Shown: positions 33,418 through 42,175 of the stretch, in pieces | Layout: the number at the start of each line of letters is the position of its first letter | How positions within the stretch are numbered: position 1 is the stretch's first letter | NCBI RefSeq assembly: GCF_900637205.1 | Contig: NZ_LR134355.1 | Coordinates: 4,774,001-4,838,000, forward strand | DNA: 64,000 bases | Reading direction: 5' to 3' | Source of the DNA: Mycolicibacterium chitae | Lineage (GTDB): Bacteria > Actinomycetota > Actinomycetes > Mycobacteriales > Mycobacteriaceae | The notes under the pieces: generated by a model | The model's database searches: none | What the model saw: only the letters and a program-made list of their open reading frames with translations | Told to the model about the DNA's origin: nothing | Made by a program: the position numbers and the translations under genes

Positions 33418-34139
33418 GGATGGGCCTGCGGGAAGGGGAACGGGTAGGCGGGCGGAGCGTAGCTCGGTTGTCGTTTACCGACGCGACGGCCGAAAACCAG
33501 CCAGCTCAGCACGAATCCGAGCAGCCCGCCCAGCAGCGCCTGCCCGTAGCGCTCCTTGATCATCGGCACCACGAACGACATCACGTCCATGCTGGCCTCA
33601 CCGGACGCCGGGGCGGCCGCCGGCGCGAAGGCCGCCGCCGGGCCCGCCGATGCCGAGGCGGGCGCGGCCCCGTTGGTGGCGGCGGCCGGCTGGGTCAGCA
33701 GCTGGGAGATGTTGGTGACGAACTGACCGATGAGCCGGTTGCTCACATCGGCGATCGCCCCGCGGCCGAACTGCGCCATCCGGCCACTGATGTCCAGATC
33801 GGTGTCGATCAGCACCCGGGTGCGGGTGTCGGTGACGGGCTCGAGCCAAGCGTGCAGCTTCGCGTTGGCCGCGGCCTGCCCCTTGGGGTCCTTCCCGGAG
33901 GCCAGGATCACCGCGCTGTGGGTGGCGTCGTCTTTCTCGGCGAACCGCGCGGTCCCGCGGAAGTGGGCCCCGATGGGGCCCACCTTGATCTTGACGTTGC
34001 CGAGGAAGTTCTCGCCCTCGATCCCGTCCAGCGCAGCCCCCGGCATGCACGGCATGATCCGTTCGAGGTCGGTCAACAGATTCCAGGTCTGTTCCAGATC
34101 AGCGTCGATCTCGAACTGGTTCTTGAGCTGCATCGCCAT
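33414..34139 (-). CDS. CoxG-type SRPBCC protein with C-terminal membrane anchor
   Basis: A 241-residue protein. Residues 1-150 form a CoxG/SRPBCC domain (FEIDADLEQTWNLLTDLERI, then MPGAALDG). A low-complexity Ala/Pro linker follows (~152-185), then a hydrophobic segment, ALLGGLLGFVLSWLVF (~205-220), and a basic tail. In CO-dehydrogenase systems CoxG helps recruit the molybdenum hydroxylase to the membrane. Here it is 28 nt after the cyclase gene in the same island as a CoxLMS-type hydroxylase, so it likely serves that enzyme. Confidence 0.9.
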   Translation of the reverse strand: MAMQLKNQFEIDADLEQTWNLLTDLERIMPCMPGAALDGIEGENFLGNVKIKVGPIGAHFRGTARFAEKDDATHSAVILASGKDPKGQAAANAKLHAWLEPVTDTRTRVLIDTDLDISGRMAQFGRGAIADVSNRLIGQFVTNISQLLTQPAAATNGAAPASASAGPAAAFAPAAAPASGEASMDVMSFVVPMIKERYGQALLGGLLGFVLSWLVFGRRVGKRQPSYAPPAYPFPFPQAHP

Positions 34140-34167
34140 GCCGGGGCCTCCGTCTTCCTGGTCGCGG

Positions 34168-34992
34168 TCAGCCCGCGAGTCCCTCGATCACCTCGTCGGC
34201 GCCGCAGTCGAAGAACGCCATGATCCGGCAAGGGCAGGCCTCGCCGCCCTCGATCTTCCACGGGAACGCGCCGATGATGGCGCGCTGGTTCAGCACGCTC
34301 TTCAGGTCGCCGCCGACATTTTCAGCGTGGATGCAACCGTCCTGGAACGCCAGGTGGTGCATGGGGAAGATGTCGGAGGTGATCTCGCGGCCCGACATGT
34401 GGTGGGTGTAGGTGTACTCGCCGAGGAATTCCTTGTAGGACATCCCGACGTGCTCCTCGAACTTGGCCAGCAGGTCCGGGCGCATGTTGCGGATCGTGGT
34501 GTTCATCGGGTGGTCGCCGGAGCCGGCATCGATTCCCCACCAAGCGATTTCCATCTCGGCCATCCAGCGGGCCAGCCGCACGCTGCCGCCCGGGTGCATG
34601 GTGAAGTACCGGACCAGGTCCTGCTTGGGCATGCCCTGGTAGTAGTCGATGAAGCCGGTGTGGATGATCAGGATGTCACCCTTGCGCACCTCCACCTTCG
34701 AGGTGATGTGCTCGGGTTCGATGAGTTCCCAGTCCTTTACCTCGTCGGACACGTCGACGATGGCGCCGGGGTGGATCAGCTTGGTCAGCGGCAGCGACGC
34801 CATGTCCAGCCCGCCGTCGGTGCCGTGCATGGGGCCGTCGAGGTGGGTGCCGGAATGCAGCGAGCTCTCGATGCGCTGGGAGACAATCTGATTCGTCTGC
34901 AGGTTCTGGGTGTAGTACATCTTGCCGCCCGGGTACCCGACCCAGCCCGGAGTGTGGATGCCCCATGGATGGGTCAGATCGACTACGCGCAT
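34168..34992 (-). CDS. cyclase-family metal hydrolase (kynurenine formamidase-like fold)
   Basis: A 274-residue cyclase-family protein. The metal-binding motif H-S-G-T-H-L-D-G-P-M-H (~46-56) is intact. Relatives include arylformamidase, isatin hydrolase and cyclic-imide or lactam-type hydrolases, all opening or deformylating C-N or C-O bonds. First gene of the operon that continues with coxG, CMD, quinone reductase and VanB-type reductase. A motif shared with two other island promoters (35021-35041) lies just upstream. It would open the ring or hydrolyse an amide after hydroxylation. Confidence 0.92.
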   Translation of the reverse strand: MRVVDLTHPWGIHTPGWVGYPGGKMYYTQNLQTNQIVSQRIESSLHSGTHLDGPMHGTDGGLDMASLPLTKLIHPGAIVDVSDEVKDWELIEPEHITSKVEVRKGDILIIHTGFIDYYQGMPKQDLVRYFTMHPGGSVRLARWMAEMEIAWWGIDAGSGDHPMNTTIRNMRPDLLAKFEEHVGMSYKEFLGEYTYTHHMSGREITSDIFPMHHLAFQDGCIHAENVGGDLKSVLNQRAIIGAFPWKIEGGEACPCRIMAFFDCGADEVIEGLAG

Positions 34993-35020
34993 GTGATTTC
35001 TCCGCTTCCGACGAAACTCA

Positions 35021-35041
35021 ACTGTATTGAATCTGATTCTA
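35021..35041. promoter_or_regulatory. ATTGAA-centred motif upstream of the cyclase operon
   Basis: CTGTATTGAATCTGATTCT (35022-35040) matches the site upstream of the bicupin gene (45289-45309) at 19 of 21 positions over 35021-35041. A degenerate second half, CTGAAATTGAT, follows at 35047-35057. It is 29 nt before the cyclase ATG and reaches 3 nt into the end of the preceding gene. Confidence 0.65.
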
Positions 35042-37402
35042 TGTCACTGAAATTGATTTGACCAGACTGCGCAGCAGATCGGGCCGGATCGGCACCGAGA
35101 CAATCGCATCCGGAATCCGCAGCGCATCGTCGACGGCCGAGGCGATCGCCGCGGCGACCGCGGTGGTCCCGCCCTCGCCCGCACCCTTGACACCCAGCGG
35201 GTTGATCGGACTCGGGGCGTCCTCGGTGACCAGCGTTTCCACGTCGGGCACCTCGAGCACGGTCGGGACCAGGTAGTCCATGAACGTGGTGCACTGCGGG
35301 GTGCCGTCCTCGCCGTAGAGGAACTCCTCGTAGACCGCGCCGCCGATGCCCTGGGCCACACCGCCGGCGATCTGCCCCTCGACCAGGGTCGGGTTCAGCG
35401 ACCGCCCCACGTCGTAGCCGACGATGAACCGCTCGATCGCCAGATTCCCGGTGCCCCGGTCGATCGCCACCACCGCGGCGTGCAGGCCGTAGGGGTAGGT
35501 CATGTGATCGGAGCGGAACCAGCCGTCCGCGCTCAGGCCCGGGTCCTCCTTCATCTCCCCGGCCCCGACGGGTTCGAGCAGCGCGGCGATCTCCCCCAAC
35601 GTCAGGGTGCGCGACGGGTCCTCGATGACGGCCACGGCCCCGTTGTCGATCTCGACCTCGGCCGGGCTGACCTTGAAGTGGTGCGCGGCCACGCGAATGG
35701 CCTTGTCCGCCAGCGCATCGGTGGCGTTGGCGGCCGCCGAGCCGGCCATCACCGCCAGCCGGGTGGCGAACGCGCCGCGGCCGAACTCGAACTGATCGGT
35801 GCGTCCGCGCACCACCCGGATCGTGTCGTGCGGGATCTGCAGCCGGTCGGCGACCACCTGGGCCAGCACGGTGTCCACGCCCTGGCCCACCGAGGACGCG
35901 CCGCAGGTGATCGTGACCTTGCCGGTGATGTCCACCGACACCCGGGCACCCTCGAACGGTCCGATGCCGCTCTTCTCGACGAAGTAGCCGAACCCGAATC
36001 CGACGAGTTCGCCTGCGGCGCGGCGCCGTTCGACCTCGGCGCGAATGGCGGCGAAATCGAACCGGGCCGAGACCTTGTCGAGCAGCAGCGGGTAGTCGCC
36101 GGAGTCGTGCACCAGGTGGGTGCCCATCGCCTTGATCGGCCGCTCGTAGGGCATCTGGTCGGCGGGGATGAAGTTCGTGCGCCGCAACTCGGCGGGATCC
36201 ATGTGCAACTCCCGGGCGATCTTGTCGACCAGCCGCTCGCGGGCGAAGGTGCCCTCGTAGCGGCCGGGCGACCGGTAGGTCCCCGCCGGGGTCTTGTGGG
36301 TGAGCCGCACGTGCGCGGTGGCGCGGAAGTTCGGGATGACATACGGGCCCGGCAGCATCGAGGCCGTCAGCGAGGCCACCGTCGCACCGTGGGTCCGCAC
36401 GTAGGCGCCCTGGTCGAGGATGAAATCGGCGTCGAGCGCCTCGATCCAGCCGTCGGCCACCCGGACCAGCGCCCGCAGCCGATGATGCTGTCCCCGTGAG
36501 TGATTCGTGGCCACCAGGTGCTCCTGGCGGTCCTCGATCCACTTGATCGGCCGGCGCAGCCGCATCGCGGCCAGCGTCACCAGCACGTCCTCGGGGTAGA
36601 GCTCGCCGCGCGGGCCGAAGCCGCCACCCACGTGGGTCTCCCGCATCACCACCTGATGCGGCGGGAGTCCCGCCATGGCCGCCACGGCGTCGCGGTTCCA
36701 GAACGGCACCTTGGCCGCGCCGTCGATCACCAGGAGTTCCTCGGCCGCGTCGTAGCGGGCCACCAGGCCGCGGCATTCCATCGGCACCCCGGTGTGGCGG
36801 CCGATCCGGGCGTCCATCTCGAAGATCCGGTGGGTCCCGGCGGCCACCAAGTCGTCGGCGTCGGCGAACGCCGCGTCGACGTCGCCGTACTCCTCGACGA
36901 AACTCGTCGCCTCCGAATCCTGTTCCGGCAGTTCCTCGCCGGTGCCGGCGGCCCAGGTGGCCTGCTCGGCGTCGACCCAAACGACCGGGTCCAGGTCGGC
37001 GTCGACGCGCGCCTCGAGGGACTCGATGTCCATCTCGACGAGCTCGGCGGCGTCCTCGGCGACGTAGGCGGAGGTGGCGAACACCACCGCGACCGGCTCG
37101 CCGACGTAACGCACGAACCGCCGCGCCAGCACCGGCTGCCGGTAGGGCAACAGCTCGGGCCGCGGCGTCAGCCGAAAACCGATGGCCGGCAACGCCTCGA
37201 TGTCGGCGTGCGTCCAGGCCGCCACCACCCCGTCGACCAACAGGGCCGCCGACACGTCGACGGATACCAGGCGACCGTGGGCGATCGGCGAGCGCACCAC
37301 CCGCATGTGCAACTCACCCGCGTTCGCCGTGTCGGCGGCGAAGCGGCCCGCCCCGCGGAGCAGGACCGGGTCCTCCAGACGCCGGGCGCGCGCGCCGATC
37401 AT
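35039..37402 (-). CDS. molybdenum hydroxylase large subunit (xanthine dehydrogenase/CoxL family), copy 1
   Basis: A 787-residue molybdopterin-binding subunit. RRLEDPVLLRGAGRF at the N-terminus, THVGGGFGPRGELYPED (~245-262) and the catalytic Glu in GVKGAGEGGT (~740) mark the xanthine-oxidase family. The active-site loop reads TYRSPGRYEG where most relatives have a PYRGxGRPE-type loop and CO dehydrogenase has AYRCSFR, so it is neither a form I CO dehydrogenase nor a typical form II protein. It would hydroxylate a heterocycle with water as oxygen source. Its ATG overlaps the CoxS stop by 4 nt. It ends the nitrilase-coxM-L-S-L operon. Confidence 0.93.
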   Translation of the reverse strand: MIGARARRLEDPVLLRGAGRFAADTANAGELHMRVVRSPIAHGRLVSVDVSAALLVDGVVAAWTHADIEALPAIGFRLTPRPELLPYRQPVLARRFVRYVGEPVAVVFATSAYVAEDAAELVEMDIESLEARVDADLDPVVWVDAEQATWAAGTGEELPEQDSEATSFVEEYGDVDAAFADADDLVAAGTHRIFEMDARIGRHTGVPMECRGLVARYDAAEELLVIDGAAKVPFWNRDAVAAMAGLPPHQVVMRETHVGGGFGPRGELYPEDVLVTLAAMRLRRPIKWIEDRQEHLVATNHSRGQHHRLRALVRVADGWIEALDADFILDQGAYVRTHGATVASLTASMLPGPYVIPNFRATAHVRLTHKTPAGTYRSPGRYEGTFARERLVDKIARELHMDPAELRRTNFIPADQMPYERPIKAMGTHLVHDSGDYPLLLDKVSARFDFAAIRAEVERRRAAGELVGFGFGYFVEKSGIGPFEGARVSVDITGKVTITCGASSVGQGVDTVLAQVVADRLQIPHDTIRVVRGRTDQFEFGRGAFATRLAVMAGSAAANATDALADKAIRVAAHHFKVSPAEVEIDNGAVAVIEDPSRTLTLGEIAALLEPVGAGEMKEDPGLSADGWFRSDHMTYPYGLHAAVVAIDRGTGNLAIERFIVGYDVGRSLNPTLVEGQIAGGVAQGIGGAVYEEFLYGEDGTPQCTTFMDYLVPTVLEVPDVETLVTEDAPSPINPLGVKGAGEGGTTAVAAAIASAVDDALRIPDAIVSVPIRPDLLRSLVKSISVT

Positions 37403-37896
37403 GCCAAGGTCTCGGGGACCGCGTCGTCGCCGCGCATCACCCGCTGCGCGCACAGCGTCGACTTGAGGATGTTCTGATACCCGGTGCAGCGGCACAGGTT
37501 CGACGACAGCACCTCGCGCAGTTCGTCCTCCTCGGCGTCCGGGTGCTCCTCGAGGTAGCCGGCGATCAGCGTCAGGAATCCCGGCGTACAGAAGCCGCAC
37601 TGCAGACCGTGGTTGTCCCAGAACGCCTGCTGCACGGGGTGCAGGACCGTGTCGTCGGGTGCCAGCCCCTCCACCGTCCGGATCGAGGCGCCCTGCGCCT
37701 GGACCGCGAACATCAGGCAGGCGCGGATGGGCTGACCGTCGAGCAACACCGTGCACGCGCCGCACACGCCGTGCTCGCAACCCAGATGCGTGCCGGTCAG
37801 CCCGCAGTCCTCGCGCAGCGCATCGGCCAGGGTGCGGCGCGGTTCGACGTCGATGTCGTAGCGATCACCGTTGACGTAGAGGCGTAGTGAACTCAT
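37399..37896 (-). CDS. 2Fe-2S subunit of molybdenum hydroxylase (CoxS type)
   Basis: A 165-residue iron-sulfur subunit with the two expected clusters: GCEHGVCGACTVLLDG for the plant-type ferredoxin 2Fe-2S (~40-55) and CGFCTPGF plus NLCRCTGYQNI for the helical 2Fe-2S domain (~98-145). It carries electrons from the molybdenum centre to the FAD subunit. It is the only such subunit for two adjacent large subunits, and 4-nt overlaps join it to both. Confidence 0.96.
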   Translation of the reverse strand: MSSLRLYVNGDRYDIDVEPRRTLADALREDCGLTGTHLGCEHGVCGACTVLLDGQPIRACLMFAVQAQGASIRTVEGLAPDDTVLHPVQQAFWDNHGLQCGFCTPGFLTLIAGYLEEHPDAEEDELREVLSSNLCRCTGYQNILKSTLCAQRVMRGDDAVPETLA

Positions 37897-40364
37897 CGTG
37901 TGCTCTCCTGCGGTTCGAGTACCGATCCGGTGGACGGGCCGTCGGAGTCGACGGGGTGGCGGGCCGCGCCGATGTCGGTGCCCGCGCGGATCGCCGCGCG
38001 GACCCGGTGCGGGGTGGCGGGCAGGTGGAAGACCCCCACGCCGAGGGGACGCAGCGCGTCGCTGATGGCGTTCGCGATGGCCGCGGGCGCACCGATGGTC
38101 CCGCCCTCGCCCACCCCCTTGGCGCCGGTCAACGTCGCGGGTGACAGCGTGGCGATGTGGGCGATCTCGATGTCGGGGACCTCGGCCACCGTGGGCGGCA
38201 GGAAGTCCATCAGCGAGGTCGTCACCAGCACACCGCTGTCGTCGTAGATCAGTTCCTCGTACAGCGCGTTGGCGATGCCCTGCACCACGCCGCCATGGAT
38301 CTGACCGTCGACGACGGCCGGGTTGATCAGCCGGCCGGCGTCCTCGGCCACCAGGAAGCGGGTGATCTCGACCTGCCCGGTGAGCGGGTCGACCTCCACC
38401 TCGGCGACGTGGCAGGCGTTGGCGAAGGTGCCCGACGGGTCGTAGGTCGCGACGGCCTCCAACGCGGGTTCGCCCTTGTCGGGGATCAGGTGGCTGGAAT
38501 GGTAAGTGTCCCTGGCCAGCACGGCCAGATCAACGGAGCCCGATCCGCCGCGTAGGCGGGCCGCGCCGTTCTCCAGCACCACGTCGTCGGCCAGGCCGCC
38601 CAGCCGGTCGGCCGCCAGCCCGCGCAGCCGTTCGGCGAGGTCCTTCGCGGCCATCACCGACGCACCACCGGCGATCACCATCGACCGGCTCGCGTAGCTG
38701 CCCCAGCCGTACGGCGTGGCGTCGGTATCGCTGGCGATCACCCGGACCTGGTCGGGGCGCATCCCGAGCTCATCGCAGACCACCTGGGCCAGCGTGGTTT
38801 TCAGCCCCTGCCCGTGCGGTGCGGCGCCGATGCGCAGCGTCAGCCCGCCGGAGGGATCCATGGTCAGGATGACCCGTTCGAAGCCTGGGGTGATGACCGG
38901 CGCCGCCTGGGTGGGGTGCAACTCGAAGGGCTGGGAGCGGGCCGCGAACGCGGGCGTGCCGTAGCCGGTGCGCTCGGCGAAGCAGGAGAAGCCGATGCCC
39001 AGGTAGCGGCCCTCGGCCAGGGCGGCGGCCTGCCGCCGCGCGAAGTCGTCGAGGTCGGCCAATCGTGCCGCGACCGCCAGGGTTTCGCGGTGCGAGGCCA
39101 CGTCCAGCACCAGGCCGGTGGGCGCGCGGTGCGGGAACTCCGCGATGAGGTTGACGTCGCGGATCGCGACCTTGTCGATGCCGAGTTCGGCTGCGGCGCA
39201 GTCCATCAGCCGCTCCATGGCGAGCACCTGCATGGGCCGCGACACCCCGCGGTACGGCGCTATGGGGCACTTGTTGGTGGCCACCGCGCGCGAGCGGACG
39301 TCGTACTCGGCAACCTTGTAGGGCCCGGGCAACTCGGCCAGGGCCATCAGCGGTTCGACCGCCCAGGTCACCGGGTAGCACGAATAGGCACCCACGTCGC
39401 AGATCAGATCGCCCCGCAGCGCCAGCAACTCGCCCTCGGCGTTGAACGCGCCGGCGATGTCGTACACCTGTTCGCGGCTGTGCCAGGCCGCCAGGAAGTT
39501 CTCCTCGCGGGTCTCGATCCAGGCCAGGTCGCGGCGCAGTCGTCGCGAGGCCCACACCAGCGCGACGTCCTCGCGGGCCAGCGTCATCTTCGCGCCGAAC
39601 CCGCCGCCGACATCCGGGGACACCACGCGCAGGTCGTCCTCGGCGATGCCGAGGCAGTCGGCGATGCCGGTGCGGGTGACGTGCGGCATCTGCAGCGTGG
39701 CGTGCAGCGTGCTGCGCCCGCTGTTGCGGTCGTAACCGGCATGGGCGGCACGGGCTTCCAGCGGCATCGCGCTCTGGCGTCCGGAACTCACCCGGATCGA
39801 CACCACGGCGTGCGCCCCGGCGAACGCCGCCTCGGCCCCCGGCGTGCTGACCCGCCCGTCGACCATGGTGTTGGGAGCGTTCTGATGGTCGGCCGGGACC
39901 GAGTCGTGGATCAGCGGGGCGCCCTCGGCCAGCGCGTCGATCGCCGACAGGACCGCCGGCAGCGGTTCGATGTCGACCTCGACGAGTTCGGCGGCGTCCT
40001 CGGCGGCGGCCTCGGTCTCGGCGACCACGAACGCGATCGGTTCGCCGACGAAGCGGACCACGTCGGTGGCCAGGATGGGCGTGCCGACCGTCACGAAGTC
40101 GGTCCGGTGCAGCGCGGCCCGGATCGGTTGCACGCCCGCCAGATCGGCGGCGCTGAACATGGTGACACCGGGGGGCGCGCTGACCGAGACGATGCGGCCC
40201 GAGGCCACCGTGCTGCGGATGAAGCGGACGTGCGCGCAGGCGGTGTTGCGGGACGCGATGTCGGCGACGTAGTTACCCCAGCCCCGCACGATGGCGGGGT
40301 CCTCGAGCCGCGGCAGGGCGCGCCCGGTCCAGGTGGTCGGTTCGGTGGGGGCGCCGGCCATCAT
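37893..40364 (-). CDS. molybdenum hydroxylase large subunit (xanthine dehydrogenase/CoxL family), copy 2
   Basis: An 823-residue molybdopterin-binding subunit. LPRLEDPAIVRGWGNYVADI at the N-terminus, DVGGGFGAKMTLAREDVAL (~240-258), active-site loop IAPYRGVSRPMQ (~360-372) and the catalytic Glu of GAKGVGEGGT (~765) are all present. It differs throughout from copy 1, so the two are old paralogues. Both may share the single CoxM and CoxS subunits, giving two hydroxylases with different substrates or one hetero-complex. The ATG at 40364 overlaps the coxM stop by 4 nt. Confidence 0.93.
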   Translation of the reverse strand: MMAGAPTEPTTWTGRALPRLEDPAIVRGWGNYVADIASRNTACAHVRFIRSTVASGRIVSVSAPPGVTMFSAADLAGVQPIRAALHRTDFVTVGTPILATDVVRFVGEPIAFVVAETEAAAEDAAELVEVDIEPLPAVLSAIDALAEGAPLIHDSVPADHQNAPNTMVDGRVSTPGAEAAFAGAHAVVSIRVSSGRQSAMPLEARAAHAGYDRNSGRSTLHATLQMPHVTRTGIADCLGIAEDDLRVVSPDVGGGFGAKMTLAREDVALVWASRRLRRDLAWIETREENFLAAWHSREQVYDIAGAFNAEGELLALRGDLICDVGAYSCYPVTWAVEPLMALAELPGPYKVAEYDVRSRAVATNKCPIAPYRGVSRPMQVLAMERLMDCAAAELGIDKVAIRDVNLIAEFPHRAPTGLVLDVASHRETLAVAARLADLDDFARRQAAALAEGRYLGIGFSCFAERTGYGTPAFAARSQPFELHPTQAAPVITPGFERVILTMDPSGGLTLRIGAAPHGQGLKTTLAQVVCDELGMRPDQVRVIASDTDATPYGWGSYASRSMVIAGGASVMAAKDLAERLRGLAADRLGGLADDVVLENGAARLRGGSGSVDLAVLARDTYHSSHLIPDKGEPALEAVATYDPSGTFANACHVAEVEVDPLTGQVEITRFLVAEDAGRLINPAVVDGQIHGGVVQGIANALYEELIYDDSGVLVTTSLMDFLPPTVAEVPDIEIAHIATLSPATLTGAKGVGEGGTIGAPAAIANAISDALRPLGVGVFHLPATPHRVRAAIRAGTDIGAARHPVDSDGPSTGSVLEPQESTR

Positions 40365-41221
40365 GCGCCGACCGTCGTCCCCAGTGCGCGGGGCAGCAGG
40401 GCGCGCACCAGGTCGCGCCGGTACGCCGCGTCGCCGTGGGTGTCGCTGGGCGGGTCCACCTCGTCGGCCGCGGCCTCGGCGGCCGCCACCAGCGCCGCGT
40501 CGGTCAGGGCCTGGCCCACCAGCGCCTGTTCGGCGGCCGCGCTGCGGAACGGCACCTCGCTGACCCCGCCGATGCTCACCCGCGCCTCGCGGACCACATC
40601 GTCGACCACACGGACCGCGGCGGTCGTCGTGACGATGCCGAAATCACCGGCGCGCCGGGCAAATTCGGCGATACCGGTGCGCCAGGTGTCGTCGAGGGCC
40701 GGCAGCGACACGCTCAGCAGCAGCTCGTCGGGCTCGAGCGCGGTGGTGAAGATGGATTGGAAGAAGTCCGCGGCGGCGATCGTGCGTTCGCCGCGCGCCT
40801 TGCTCACCGCGGTCATCTCGGCGTCGAGCAGCGAGGCCACCAGGCACCATTCGGAGGCCGAGTCGCAGTGCGCGATCGATCCGCCGAACGTGCCGCGGGT
40901 CCGGATGGGCAGGTGGCCGACGTGGGCCGCGGCGTGGCGCAGCAGCGAACCGAGCGGGCCCGGCACGGAGTTGTTCTGCACCTGCAGGTGCCGGGTCCGA
41001 GTCGCGATGACGACGCGATCGTCGACCGTGCGGATTCCGCTCAGGCCGGGGATCTGGTTGATGTCGACGAGCGTGCCGGGGCTGGCCAGCCGGAAGTTCA
41101 TCATCGGCACCAGGCTCTGACCGCCGGCGAGCACCTTGCTGTCGTCGGGATCCTCGGCGAGGATCGCCAGCGCCTCCGCCAGGCTGGTGGGCGCGCGGTA
41201 CTCGAAGGAGCGAGGCTTCAC
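40361..41221 (-). CDS. FAD subunit of molybdenum hydroxylase (CoxM type)
   Basis: A 286-residue FAD-binding subunit from a GTG at 41221 that overlaps the nitrilase stop (GTGA). The FAD phosphate motif VLAGGQSLVPMMNFRL (~29-44) and TRGTFGGSIAHCDSASEW (~105-122) are the standard signatures. It takes electrons from CoxS and passes them to NAD or a membrane acceptor. Only one copy serves both large subunits. Confidence 0.95.
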   Translation of the reverse strand: MKPRSFEYRAPTSLAEALAILAEDPDDSKVLAGGQSLVPMMNFRLASPGTLVDINQIPGLSGIRTVDDRVVIATRTRHLQVQNNSVPGPLGSLLRHAAAHVGHLPIRTRGTFGGSIAHCDSASEWCLVASLLDAEMTAVSKARGERTIAAADFFQSIFTTALEPDELLLSVSLPALDDTWRTGIAEFARRAGDFGIVTTTAAVRVVDDVVREARVSIGGVSEVPFRSAAAEQALVGQALTDAALVAAAEAAADEVDPPSDTHGDAAYRRDLVRALLPRALGTTVGA

Positions 41222-42093
41222 CAGGCATCCCCTCCGTAGGTCAGGGCGTACACGTCGGTACGCCGGTCTTCGCGGGGGCGGATGCGCTCGCCGCGGATTC
41301 GTGCGGCCCGGACCGCGTCCAGATCGATGTCGACGAGCGCCGAATCGGCCGCGGTCCGCGACAGCGGCCCGGCGAGCACCTCGCCGTAGGCGTCGCAGGC
41401 CACCGAACCGCCCAGCGTGGCCGGACCGCCGCGGGCGGCACCGGCCACCTGCGACACGGCCACCACCGCGACCTGATCCAGATTCGCCTGTGCCAGAACG
41501 GAATCCACGTGTCGGGTGCCGCCCGTGACAGGCACCGTCCGGTCGAATCCGCCGACCCACGCCGCGGGTGCGAGCACCACCTCGGCACCCCGCAGCGACA
41601 TCGCCCGCAGCACCTCGACGAAGCGCAGGTCGTAGCAGATGCAGACGCCGATCCGGCCGAAGGCCGTGTCGGCCACCGGCAGTCCGAGGTCCCCGGGGGC
41701 ATACGCGGCCTGCTCCTGGTCGAACAGGTGCAGCTTGCGGTAGTGCAGGACCGGCCCGTCACCGTCGACGACTACAACCGTGTTGAACACCTCGCCGTCG
41801 GCGAGTTCGGCGAAGCCGTACGCCGCCAGGCCGCCGAACTCCCGCGCCTGCGCGCTGAACGCGGCCGCGGTGGGCCCGTCCAGGGGTTCGGCCACCTGCC
41901 GCGCGAACTCGGGGTCCACCACGTAACCGCTGATCGCGAGTTCGGGCAGCACCACCAGGTTGGCGCCGGCACCGAACGCCGCACGCGTTCTGGTCAGGGC
42001 GGTTTCCCGGTTGGCATCGACCGCGCCGACGGCGACGTCGATCTGCTCGAGGGCGACTCTCACAACCGCCATAGGTGCGCTTACGTCCGTCAC
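41218..42093 (-). CDS. carbon-nitrogen hydrolase (nitrilase superfamily)
   Basis: About 291 residues from a GTG at 42093; an ATG at 42072 would remove 7 residues and may be the true start. The catalytic triad is clear: Glu51 (VLPELAIS), Lys120 (HYRKLHLF) and Cys153 (GVCICYDLRF). The GVxICYDxRF context suggests an amidase or carbamoylase more than a true nitrilase. First gene of the molybdenum hydroxylase operon, so it likely cleaves an amide or N-carbamoyl intermediate made during ring breakdown. Confidence 0.92.
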   Translation of the reverse strand: MTDVSAPMAVVRVALEQIDVAVGAVDANRETALTRTRAAFGAGANLVVLPELAISGYVVDPEFARQVAEPLDGPTAAAFSAQAREFGGLAAYGFAELADGEVFNTVVVVDGDGPVLHYRKLHLFDQEQAAYAPGDLGLPVADTAFGRIGVCICYDLRFVEVLRAMSLRGAEVVLAPAAWVGGFDRTVPVTGGTRHVDSVLAQANLDQVAVVAVSQVAGAARGGPATLGGSVACDAYGEVLAGPLSRTAADSALVDIDLDAVRAARIRGERIRPREDRRTDVYALTYGGDAW

Positions 42094-42107
42094 ACGCCGA
42101 GCGTAAC

Positions 42108-42142
42108 ATTCAATCCAGTCGAAGTCATTAAGTCAGATTGAA
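42108..42142. promoter_or_regulatory. paired ATTGAA motifs at the molybdenum hydroxylase operon promoter
   Basis: ACTGGATTGAAT (complement of 42108-42119) matches ACTGTATTGAAT at 35021 in 11 of 12 positions. A second, opposite copy, GATTGAAA, begins at 42136, so TTCAATC and GATTGAA form an inverted repeat with a 20-nt spacer. It lies 15-49 nt upstream of the GTG at 42093. Confidence 0.6.
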
Positions 42143-42175
42143 AGAGAAGTTCGCCGCTGCCGACGGCGCCCGGCG

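Noticed and set aside
35039..41221. Annotation of the molybdenum enzyme as CO dehydrogenase
   Set aside because: Neither large subunit has the AYRCSFR loop of form I CO dehydrogenase; hydrolases and a nucleobase permease nearby point to a heterocycle.
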